Source of the DNA: Gammaproteobacteria bacterium
Lineage (GTDB): Bacteria; Pseudomonadota; Gammaproteobacteria; SZUA-140
Assembly (NCBI GenBank): GCA_016712635.1
Contig: JADJQS010000006.1
Location: forward strand, 62,001-126,000
Direction of reading: 5' to 3'
DNA length: 64,000 bases
Positions 7,921-14,630 of the stretch are shown piece by piece. Under the pieces are notes generated by a model. That model was not told the origin of the DNA. It ran no database searches and saw only the letters and a program-made list of their open reading frames with translations. Every line of letters begins with the position of its first letter. The first letter of the stretch is position 1. Made by a program: the position numbers and the translations under genes.

Positions 7921-8233
7921 TTATATTTCTCCCTTGCACCATGTGATGCAAACTGAACGTGCGAGGAGAAACTATGAGCCAATGGAAGCCGTGTCACTGT
8001 ACGTTAGAACACATTGGCACCTGGCTGACGTTATTATCTTTAAGGAGCCTCTGTACGAGTCATCTCCGTGCAGACGGGGATCCGTCAGGCCGCAGCTACC
8101 GTGCGGACCGGATCCCCGTTGGTGCGGGAATGGCATTCCAATCAGAGCCTTCCTGCAGGCATGAGTCGCATGTCAGTCATAGTCCGTGGTTTCCGCAGCC
8201 GGTCAAGATAGATGGACCGGTCTGGGGCCCGCG
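7921..8233. other. Intergenic spacer, nothing recognised
   Basis: 313 bp between two minus-strand genes. Open frames on the plus strand here have no domain character. No terminator or palindrome stands out. Confidence 0.5.
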
Positions 8234-8842
8234 CTACTTGATCAGACCTTCAGCCTTCATCGTTTCGCGCACGGAGGGGCGCGCCGCGACGCGGGTCATG
8301 TAGTCCTTCAGCGCCGGCCACTGGGCCAGGTCGATCTGGTGCAGGTTGCACCAGTTGAGCAGCGTGAACAGGTAGCAGTCCGCCACGGTGAAGCGGTCGC
8401 CCATGAGGAAGGGTTTGCCGTCCAGCTGCGTGTCGAGATAGCCGAGGCGCCGTGTCAGCAGGCGCAGGTTGTATTCCCTGATTTCCGGCCCGGCCTTGGG
8501 GTTGAAGAACGGACCGAACGGCTTGTGCACCTCGGTGGCGAGGAAGTTGAGCAATTCCATCAGGCGGTAGCGTTCGGTGGTGCCGGCCTTCGGCGCGAGA
8601 TTGGCGGCGGGCATGTGATCGGCGATGTACTGGAGCATGACGGCGCACTCGGTCAGGATCGCCCCGTCGCCGAGCCGGAGCGCCGGCACATAACCCTTGG
8701 GGTTGATGCGCAGGTAGTCCTCGCCGGCCGCGGTCTGGTGCCTGGCGAGATCGACCTTCTCCAGGTCGAAGGCATAACCCGCCTCGCGCAGGGCGATGTG
8801 CGGGGCCATTGAGCAGGCGCCGGGTTTGAAATACAGCTTCAT
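8234..8842 (-). CDS. Glutathione S-transferase (beta-class-like), 202 aa
   Basis: A full-length cytosolic GST. The N-terminal thioredoxin-like domain starts MKLYFKPGACSMAPHIALRE; the Cys10-Ser11 region is where beta-class enzymes carry their catalytic Cys/Ser. The cis-proline block is KGYVPALRL, with LTECAVMLQYIADH binding the gamma-glutamyl part of glutathione. The helical C-terminal domain carries the FTVADCYLFTLL motif (N-capping box). Length is typical. AAGGAG is placed eight bases before ATG. It is divergent from a truncated globin gene 150 bp away; a shared role in detoxifying reactive nitrogen or electrophiles is possible but unproven. Confidence 0.92.
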   Translation of the reverse strand: MKLYFKPGACSMAPHIALREAGYAFDLEKVDLARHQTAAGEDYLRINPKGYVPALRLGDGAILTECAVMLQYIADHMPAANLAPKAGTTERYRLMELLNFLATEVHKPFGPFFNPKAGPEIREYNLRLLTRRLGYLDTQLDGKPFLMGDRFTVADCYLFTLLNWCNLHQIDLAQWPALKDYMTRVAARPSVRETMKAEGLIK

Positions 8843-8992
8843 GACAATGCTCCTTGGTGCCGTTGAACTTGCGTGATGGCGCTACCGGGTCGTTTCCGGA
8901 GGGTGCTATTCTGGCCAAGCCCGCCGGCAGGGTCAATCAGAAACATGCGAAGATCATTTCCACCCGCACGGCGCGGGATAGAGGGAGAAGAG

Positions 8993-9379
8993 ATGGGTGA
9001 GACGGAACAATCGGCGTATGAGGCCCTCGGCGGCGAGGACGGTGTGCGCCGCCTTGTCGACCGCTTCTATCATCTGATGGATGCCCTCCCGCAGGCGCGC
9101 GGGATCCGGGCGCTGCATCCCGCGGACCTGCAGTCCTCGCGCGACAAACTGTTCAAGTTCCTGTCCGGCTGGCTGGGCGGACCGCCGCTCTACATCGAGC
9201 AGTACGGACACCCGCGCCTGCGCGCGCGCCATCTGCCGTTCCCGATCGGGGAGGAGGACCGCGACGCCTGGCTGCTGTGCATGGCCCAGGCACTGGCCGA
9301 GACCGGCATCGACCCCGCCCTGAACGACCACCTGTTCCGGGCGCTGAGCCAGCTCGCAGACCATATGAGGAATCAATAG
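8993..9379 (+). CDS. Group II truncated haemoglobin, 128 aa
   Basis: A compact globin with the group II (trHbO) pattern: B10 Tyr (Tyr26 in DRFYHLMD), the segment DKLFKFLSGWLGGPPLY, the proximal His at about residue 80 (PRLRARHLPFPI) and the G8 Trp characteristic of the group (Trp93, DAWLLCMAQAL). ATG 8993 is chosen because GAGGGAGAAGAG is directly upstream and the protein begins MGETEQSAYEALGG, as in homologues; the longer in-frame extension has no homology. Group II globins bind O2 and NO and are usually implicated in oxidative or nitrosative stress. Divergent from a GST gene. Confidence 0.93.
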   Translation: MGETEQSAYEALGGEDGVRRLVDRFYHLMDALPQARGIRALHPADLQSSRDKLFKFLSGWLGGPPLYIEQYGHPRLRARHLPFPIGEEDRDAWLLCMAQALAETGIDPALNDHLFRALSQLADHMRNQ

Positions 9380-9388
9380 GAAGACAAA

Positions 9389-9480
9389 GGCGTTAGGCGT
9401 GAGGGGTTAGGTGTTAGGCGTGAATCGAAATACGCCTTGCTGATTTTACTCTTCACACCTAACGCCTCACGCCTCACCTC
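9389..9480. repeat. Inverted clusters of a GTTAGGCGTGAGG-type intergenic repeat
   Basis: Left cluster 9389-9424 contains GCGTTAGGCGTGAGG followed by GTTAGGTGTTAGGCGTGAA. Right cluster 9452-9480 contains the complementary run (TTCACACCTAACGCC, TCACGCCTCACC). The two can pair into a long imperfect hairpin around an A/T-rich loop. The stop codon of the convergent rlmL gene (9467-9469) lies inside the right arm, so the repeat provides its last codons. A related repeat sits on the other side of rlmL at 11711-11750. Confidence 0.8.
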
Positions 9481-11689
9481 TCCTGGTTATTTTCCAGCAC
9501 TGATGCACCCTGGGGTCGCGCTCGAAATCCTTGGGTAAGGTGGCGCGTGAGATGTTTTCAACGGCCAGGCCGAGGTCCGCGAGCGCGCCTTCGTCCAGCC
9601 TGAAACTGCGCAGGTTATTGGAGAAGATCAGCGTGCCGCCGGTCGCGAGCAGTCCGGCGGTCCTGCCGATCAGATCGACATGGTCGCGCTGCACATCGAA
9701 GGTGCCGCTCATGCGCTTGGAGGTGGAAAAGCTCGGCGGGTCGAGGAAGATGAGGTCGAAGCGCCGCTGTCCCGCCTGCGCCAGCCAGTCCAGGCAGTCG
9801 GCCTGGATGAATTCGTGCTGCCGCCCGGTGAAGCCGTTCAGGGTCATGTTGCTACGCGCCCACTCGAGATAGGTGTTCGACATGTCCACCGTGACGGTGG
9901 AGGCGGCCCCGCCCGCCGCGGCGTAGACGCTGGCGGTGCCGGTGTAGGCGAACAGGTTGAGAAAGCGCGTGCGCGGCGCCAGCTTCCTTATCAGTGCGCG
10001 CGTCGGGCGGTGGTCGAGGAACAGCCCGGTGTCGAGGTAGTCCTCGAAGTTGACCAGGAAACGCAGCCCGCCTTCGCGGATCTCGTGGAAGACGCGCTTC
10101 TCCGCCAGCTTCTCGTACTGCGCCGCACCCTTCTGCCGCTGCCGCACCTTGAAGAAGAGCTGCCCCTCCGGGATCTCCAGCACCTCGAGGATCACCCCGA
10201 GCGCCTCGCGCAGGCGCTGCCGCGCCTTGTGCTCGTCGACGGTCGCCGGGGCGCGGTACTCCTGCACATGTGCCCACAGCTTCTCTCCCTGGTAGACGTC
10301 GACGGCGAGCGCATATTCCGGCAGGTCGGCGTCGTACAGGCGATAGGCGTGGATGTCCTCGCGCGCGAGCCACGAACGCAGGTGGCGCCGGTTCTTGACC
10401 AGGCGGTTGGCGAACATGAGGGCGCCCTCGCCGCGTTCGGCGGCGGGCAGCGGGCGCGGACCCTGTTCCGATTCCGGGCGCTCGGCGTGGAACCACTCCG
10501 GGGTGAGTTCGTAGTTCATCAGGCGGCATTCGATCGCGCCGTTGTAGAGCGTGTGCATGCGCCGCACGCGCAGGCCGAAGTGGCGGCACAGCTCGGGGTC
10601 GTCGGTGAGCACGGCGGCGCGCCAGCCCTGGAACCTCTCCTTCATGACGCGGCCGAGCAGGTCATAGAGCGCGGGCAGATCAGCGGCCGCGCCGACGCGC
10701 TGTCCGTAGGGCGGATTGGTCGCGAGCAGGCCGGTCCCGCCGGCGCACGCGGGCGTGCAGTCCGCCAGCGCGCGTGTCTCGAAGTGCACGCGACCTTCGA
10801 GGCCGGCGCGTGCCGCGTTGGCGAGCGCGTCGCGTACGGCGCGGGCGTCGTGGTCGCAGCCGCGGATCACAGGCAGCTGCGCCAGTCCGATCGACCTGCG
10901 TTCCTCCGCCTCCGCGATCAGGCCTTGCCAGAGGCCGGCATCGTGGCGCTGCCAGCCGTGGAAGCCCCAGTATTCGCGCCGCAATCCCGGCGCGATGTCG
11001 GCCGCGATCAGCGCGGCCTCGACCGGCAGCGTGCCCGAACCGCACAGCGGGTCGAGGAACGCGCCGCCCGCGCGCGCGATCCCGGGCCAGCCGGCGCGCA
11101 GCAGGATCCCGGCGGCGAGGTTTTCCTTCAGCGGCGCCGCCGCGCCCGCGGTGCGGTAGCCGCGCCGGTGCAGCGACTCGCCGCTGAGATCGATGCTCAC
11201 CACGGCCTCGTCGCGCCGCAGGTAGACGTTGATCTGCAGATCCGGGCGCCCGGTCTGCACCGAGGGGCGCGCGCCGGCGCGCTCACGGAACTGGTCGGCG
11301 ACCGCATCCTTCGTCTTCAACGCGGCGTAATGGCTGTGGGTGATTCCCGCCTGCGCGGCGGTGACATCGATCGCGAACGTCTGATCGATGCCGAAGTGGT
11401 CCTGCCACGGGATGCGCCGGACCCCCTCGTAGAGGGCTTCGGGCGTCGGCGCCGGAAACCTTGCCAGCGGCAGCAGGATGCGGTTCGCCACGCGCGACCA
11501 CAGGCAGGCGCGGTAGGCGTCGGCGAGGGCGCCGTGAAAGCTCACGCCGCCGCGTCCCTCCACCGCCGAGACTATGCCGAGGCCGCGCAGTTCCTCGGCC
11601 AGCAGGGCCTCCAGGTTTCTCGGCGCGGAGGCGAAAAATTGGAAATCGTTCACGGGATCTGGATCGTAGGTGAGGGAGACATGGTACAT
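9467..11689 (-). CDS. rlmL: Bifunctional 23S rRNA methyltransferase RlmKL (m2G2445 and m7G2069), 740 aa
   Basis: A fused two-methyltransferase enzyme acting on 23S rRNA. An N-terminal THUMP domain (about residues 20-160) is followed by the RlmL MTase (FLDPLCGSGTLPVEAA near 215 and catalytic NPPY near 325) and the RlmK MTase (NLFAYTGTASVYAA near 580 and DPPSFS near 655). Length (740) is slightly above the E. coli protein. Fusion of the two activities is characteristic of Gammaproteobacteria. Start set at ATG 11689; a GTG 12 codons in (NDFQFFASAPRNLE) would match the start of most homologues and is a real alternative. No good Shine-Dalgarno is seen for either. Its last three codons and TGA are inside an intergenic repeat. 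Confidence 0.95.
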   Translation of the reverse strand: MYHVSLTYDPDPVNDFQFFASAPRNLEALLAEELRGLGIVSAVEGRGGVSFHGALADAYRACLWSRVANRILLPLARFPAPTPEALYEGVRRIPWQDHFGIDQTFAIDVTAAQAGITHSHYAALKTKDAVADQFRERAGARPSVQTGRPDLQINVYLRRDEAVVSIDLSGESLHRRGYRTAGAAAPLKENLAAGILLRAGWPGIARAGGAFLDPLCGSGTLPVEAALIAADIAPGLRREYWGFHGWQRHDAGLWQGLIAEAEERRSIGLAQLPVIRGCDHDARAVRDALANAARAGLEGRVHFETRALADCTPACAGGTGLLATNPPYGQRVGAAADLPALYDLLGRVMKERFQGWRAAVLTDDPELCRHFGLRVRRMHTLYNGAIECRLMNYELTPEWFHAERPESEQGPRPLPAAERGEGALMFANRLVKNRRHLRSWLAREDIHAYRLYDADLPEYALAVDVYQGEKLWAHVQEYRAPATVDEHKARQRLREALGVILEVLEIPEGQLFFKVRQRQKGAAQYEKLAEKRVFHEIREGGLRFLVNFEDYLDTGLFLDHRPTRALIRKLAPRTRFLNLFAYTGTASVYAAAGGAASTVTVDMSNTYLEWARSNMTLNGFTGRQHEFIQADCLDWLAQAGQRRFDLIFLDPPSFSTSKRMSGTFDVQRDHVDLIGRTAGLLATGGTLIFSNNLRSFRLDEGALADLGLAVENISRATLPKDFERDPRVHQCWKITRRGEA

Positions 11690-11710
11690 CAAGGAACCTG
11701 GGGATGGTAA

Positions 11711-11750
11711 TGGGTGACGGGTGAGGTGTCAGGCGTGTGGCGTCAGGCAG
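11711..11750. repeat. Diverged copy of the GTTAGGCGTGAGG-type repeat
   Basis: Contains GGGTGACGGGTGAGGTGTC followed by AGGCGTGTGGCGTCAGGC, the same 6-8 base theme (G-T-x-AGGCGTG) as the clusters at 9389-9480. Lies between the start of rlmL and the next regulator gene. Only one orientation is present here. Confidence 0.5.
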
Positions 11751-11795
11751 GAGATGGGATATAGTGAGGGGATATCAGCCAGAAAGGAAACGGGT

Positions 11796-12461
11796 GTGAT
11801 TGATCGGGCGCAACAGTCGCGCGTGACCGGGTGTCTGCCCTTGCTGCAGGACGCCTCCCCCGATTTTCGTGCCGGGTTTTTCCAGGCCGCGAGTCTGGCG
11901 CACATCGGGCGGGGCGAGGTGATCGCGATGGAGGGCGATGAGTGCGCCCGGCTCGCGCTGCTCGTCGCGGGAAAGGTGCGGGTGTTCAAGACCGCCGCCA
12001 CGGGCAGGGAAATCACCCTGTACCACATCGGCGCAGGCGACAGCTGCGTGCTTACCGCCTCCTGCATCATGAGTCACTCGCCGTTTCCGGCGATCGCCGA
12101 GGCGCAGACCGCGATCGACGCCGTGCTGATCCCCGCCGGGCAGACCCGCGCCTGGATGACCGAACCGGCCTGGAGCGCCTTCATCTTCGGCCTGGTGTCG
12201 AGGCGCCTGGCCGACGTGATCTCGGTGCTGGAGGACGTCGCGTTCCAGCGCATGGACGCGCGCATCGCGGCCTACGTCGCCCGGCTGGCCGATGAGTCGT
12301 CCGTGCTCAGCGTCACCCATCATGAGATCGCCGCCGAGCTGGGCACCTCGCGCGAGGTGGTCAGCCGCATCCTGAAGGACTTTGAGAACCGCGGCCTGGT
12401 GAAGGTCGGCCGGGGAGAACTGCAGGTGATGGACCCGGCCCGTCTGCGGGCCCTGTGTTAA
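11796..12461 (+). CDS. Crp/Fnr-family transcriptional regulator, 221 aa
   Basis: A beta-roll sensor domain (IGRGEVIAMEGDECARLALLVAGKVRVFK; GREITLYHIGAGDSCVLTASC) with a Cys-containing loop, a long dimerisation helix (AFIFGLVSRRLADVISVLEDVAFQRMDARIA) and a winged helix (VTHHEIAAELGTSREVVSRILKDFENRGLV). The start GTG 11796 follows AAGGAAA by five bases; in-frame codons upstream run into repeat DNA and are unlikely to be translated. The gene is followed by a DUF2892 membrane protein, a pairing common in proteobacteria where the regulator is thought to control redox or sulfur responses. This is a third Crp/Fnr gene in 12 kb and is only distantly related to the pair at 2.3-3.9 kb. Confidence 0.9.
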   Translation: MIDRAQQSRVTGCLPLLQDASPDFRAGFFQAASLAHIGRGEVIAMEGDECARLALLVAGKVRVFKTAATGREITLYHIGAGDSCVLTASCIMSHSPFPAIAEAQTAIDAVLIPAGQTRAWMTEPAWSAFIFGLVSRRLADVISVLEDVAFQRMDARIAAYVARLADESSVLSVTHHEIAAELGTSREVVSRILKDFENRGLVKVGRGELQVMDPARLRALC

Positions 12462-12567
12462 GCCGGCCGGTGAAGGTATATTTGTCACAGACAGGGATGG
12501 CGGCGCCTGTTTACCCTGAGGGCATCGCGGTTATCGTTCCGCGTATTCATTCAACCAGGAGGGAGTC

Positions 12568-12759
12568 ATGAACAAGAACGTGGGTGGTGTCGACAGGACC
12601 ATACGATTGATCGCCGGTCTCGCTATCGCGGGCGCCGGATTGTACTACCAGAGCCTGTGGGGTCTGATCGGCGCGGTGCTCATCGTGACCGCCGTGCTGG
12701 GCTGGTGCCCGCCCTATTCGCTGCTGGGCATCAACACCTGCAAGAAGCCCGCCGCCTGA
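12568..12759 (+). CDS. DUF2892 (YgaP-like) membrane protein, 63 aa
   Basis: Short form of the module: an MNKNVGGVDRTIRLIAG lead, a hydrophobic helix (LAIAGAGLYYQSLWGLIGAVLIV, two segments) and the signature end WCPPYSLLGINTCKKP. AGGAGGGAG precedes the ATG. It lies 106 bp after the Crp/Fnr gene on the same strand. The spacer holds TTGTCACAGACAGG, which could be part of a Crp-type operator, but no full palindrome is clear. Function unknown; many homologues accompany rhodaneses or regulators. Confidence 0.88.
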   Translation: MNKNVGGVDRTIRLIAGLAIAGAGLYYQSLWGLIGAVLIVTAVLGWCPPYSLLGINTCKKPAA

Positions 12760-12826
12760 TAAGCAAATTCCCGCGTTCCGGCCGGCAACTGCGACATGCA
12801 CGCGGCCGGCACGGGGCGCGCGGCTG

Positions 12827-13102
12827 TCAGGGATTGCGGCGCGCGTGCGCGACCAGGTAGGCCAGCACCGCGTCGTACTCCGCCTCCGTCAACGGAGTCA
12901 TCCCGAACCGCTGCATGCGTTTCTGCATGGTCTGCAGCACGAGTGGCCACTGGGCCGGCGTCAGGCTGTCGGGTTCGGGCAGCTGATGGCAGCCGGCGCC
13001 GCAGCGGGCCTCGAACAGCTGCCGGCCCGTCTCCGGCCCGTCGGCTGACGCCGCGCCCGCGAGCAGCCCCGCGGCGATGACGAGCGCGCCCGTCCGTCTC
13101 AC
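12827..13102 (-). CDS. Small periplasmic cytochrome with CX3CH haem motif, 91 aa
   Basis: A signal peptide (RRTGALVIAAGLLAGAASA) precedes a cytochrome-c-like domain: LFEARCGAGCHQLPEP, PAQWPLVLQTMQKRMQRFGM, then LTEAEYDAVLAYLVAHARRN, the usual last helix of class I cytochromes c. Met50-60-region and FGM methionines are candidates for the sixth ligand. The haem-binding motif reads Cys34-Gly-Ala-Gly-Cys38-His39, three residues between the cysteines instead of two. The start GTG 13102 overlaps the preceding gene's TGA by four bases (GTGA) and has GGAGG six bases upstream, which is decisive. Last gene of a four-gene operon; probable electron donor or acceptor for the redoxin before it. Confidence 0.8.
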   Translation of the reverse strand: MRRTGALVIAAGLLAGAASADGPETGRQLFEARCGAGCHQLPEPDSLTPAQWPLVLQTMQKRMQRFGMTPLTEAEYDAVLAYLVAHARRNP

Positions 13103-13641
13103 GGCAGTGCCTCCAGCGTCTGCCGCAGCTTGGTCCCGTCCTTGTAGTCCTCGTTCATGCGCACCACGCCGCCGCTGTCGACGACGACCGTGCTGCCCAT
13201 GGTCGCGTCGTAGAGATTCAGGATTGCCTGGTCGCCGTCGGCCAGCACCCTGAGGTCCGTGTAGCCGTTGGCGATCTGCGCGGCGCGCGCGCCGCCCGCC
13301 GAGCCGCTCACGTAATCCACGATGATGAACTTCACCTGGGGAAAATCGGCGGATATACGCGAGCGCATGTGGCTCATATGGCTGTCGCAGATCGGGCACC
13401 ACATCGCGAAGTACATCGCGACACCGCTGGTCCCGCCCAGTTCGGCGGACAGCGTGAAGCTCACACCGCGTGAGTCCGGCACGGTGAAATCCGGCGCGAG
13501 CTGTCCGACCGCATGGCCGCTGGTGCCGGCGACGACCTCCGGACGCCGGTCCGTGCCGGAGGGATCGAGGTCGTCCGTCACGTCCTGGCAGGCGGACAGT
13601 AACAGGGCGAGCGCGAGGACGGCCAGTCTAGCGATACACAT
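13099..13641 (-). CDS. TlpA-like thioredoxin-fold lipoprotein, 180 aa
   Basis: A lipoprotein signal (LALALLLSAC, lipid on Cys18) precedes a peroxiredoxin/TlpA-type domain: GQLAPDFTVPDSRGVSFTLSAELG, then MYFAMWCPICDSHM with active-site Cys82 and Cys85, and a late VVVDSGGVVRM strand ending in YKDGTKLRQTL. The active site CPIC is followed by a Met/His-rich stretch (DSHMSHMRS), which is not typical of TlpA and recalls copper-handling Sco proteins. It would act in the periplasm as a thiol-disulfide oxidoreductase, perhaps reducing cysteines for metal or haem insertion. Overlaps the upstream gene by 14 bases and the cytochrome by four, so translation is probably coupled. Confidence 0.85.
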   Translation of the reverse strand: MCIARLAVLALALLLSACQDVTDDLDPSGTDRRPEVVAGTSGHAVGQLAPDFTVPDSRGVSFTLSAELGGTSGVAMYFAMWCPICDSHMSHMRSRISADFPQVKFIIVDYVSGSAGGARAAQIANGYTDLRVLADGDQAILNLYDATMGSTVVVDSGGVVRMNEDYKDGTKLRQTLEALP

Positions 13642-14617
13642 GGGTGACTCCCACGGTCACGATGTCGGTGATGGGAAAATTCTCCCCCCGGCCGTCCTGC
13701 CGCAGGGCATGGCCCAGGCTCAGCTTGACGACCCAGTCGCGGTCGAGGGTGGCGTAGGCAAAGGTGCCGGCGAGCGAGCGTTTGCGCAGGCCGGTGGTGG
13801 GGTCGGTGCGGCCGTCGATCTCGCCTTCGTCCTCCCACAGGTCGGCGTAGGCGAGCGTGAAGGTGAGTGACGCCATGGATTCCAGGAAATGGGTGTAGCC
13901 GCCGGACACCGAGCCGAGGGCGCGGTCGCCGAGCTGCTTGTGGTAGGGCTCGACGAAATTGCCATATTCACGGTTGACCGCACGCTCGAAATGGCGGCCG
14001 TAGCTGAACTGCACGCCGGCGTTCCACGGATAGACGGTCTTTTCCAGCAGCACGGTGCCGTCGAGGCGGTAAAAGCCGCGCCCGGTGATGTCGAAGCTGT
14101 TCTCCACATCGTCGTAGGGTGAGACGCCGGTGGGCACGGTCAGCGAGGCGCCGAAGTAGGCCGCCGGCATCAGATCCCTGGCGTTGCGGACCTTCCACAC
14201 GCACTGGATGGCATCGAAGGCCTCGTACCATACCGTGGCCGTCATGTCGCCGAGGCCGTCGGTGTTCGAGGTCAGCGCGGCGTAACGGTTCTGATTCCAG
14301 ACGTAGGGCAGGGAGACGCTCGCCTGCCAGCGCGGCGCCAGGCGGCGGGCATAGCCGAGGTTCAGGCGGTACTGATTCAGGTCCGATCCCGGCGGGTCGG
14401 GCACTTGCTCGCCGGTATCGTTCCAGAAGCCGTCATAACGCTCGACATCAACCGCCATGTCGACCATGGCATGGGAAAACTTCGGCAGCACCAGCGAACT
14501 GGCGGAGCCGCCGCCGCAGCAGGAGGCGGCCCCGGCCGGCGCGGCCGGCAGCAGGGCGAGCGCGGCGCAGAACAACGCGCCGCGCCTCACCACGGCGTGA
14601 AGTAACCTGACGGGCAT
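13628..14617 (-). CDS. Exported beta-barrel-like protein with CCGGG N-terminus, 329 aa
   Basis: A signal peptide (VVRRGALFCAALALLPAAPAGA) is followed at once by Ala-Ser-Cys-Cys-Gly-Gly-Gly, an unusual paired-cysteine start of the mature protein. The rest is aromatic-rich alternating beta structure (ASVSLPYVWNQNRYAAL; YFGASLTVPTGVSPYD; FSYGRHFERAVN; LTFTLAYADLW) ending in THVYR, a terminal aromatic-then-Arg pattern compatible with an outer-membrane barrel. I do not recognise a characterised family; related proteins are often called transporter or hypothetical. The Cys pair could bind metal or be a disulfide substrate of the redoxin encoded next. Thirteen bases after the Met-rich lipoprotein gene. 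Confidence 0.7.
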   Translation of the reverse strand: MPVRLLHAVVRRGALFCAALALLPAAPAGAASCCGGGSASSLVLPKFSHAMVDMAVDVERYDGFWNDTGEQVPDPPGSDLNQYRLNLGYARRLAPRWQASVSLPYVWNQNRYAALTSNTDGLGDMTATVWYEAFDAIQCVWKVRNARDLMPAAYFGASLTVPTGVSPYDDVENSFDITGRGFYRLDGTVLLEKTVYPWNAGVQFSYGRHFERAVNREYGNFVEPYHKQLGDRALGSVSGGYTHFLESMASLTFTLAYADLWEDEGEIDGRTDPTTGLRKRSLAGTFAYATLDRDWVVKLSLGHALRQDGRGENFPITDIVTVGVTHVYR

Positions 14618-14630
14618 CGATCCGCCGGCG

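Noticed and set aside
9680..11710. 676-codon plus-strand frame opposite rlmL
   Set aside because: Arg/Gly/Val-rich with no motifs; RlmL on the minus strand has both methyltransferase signatures.
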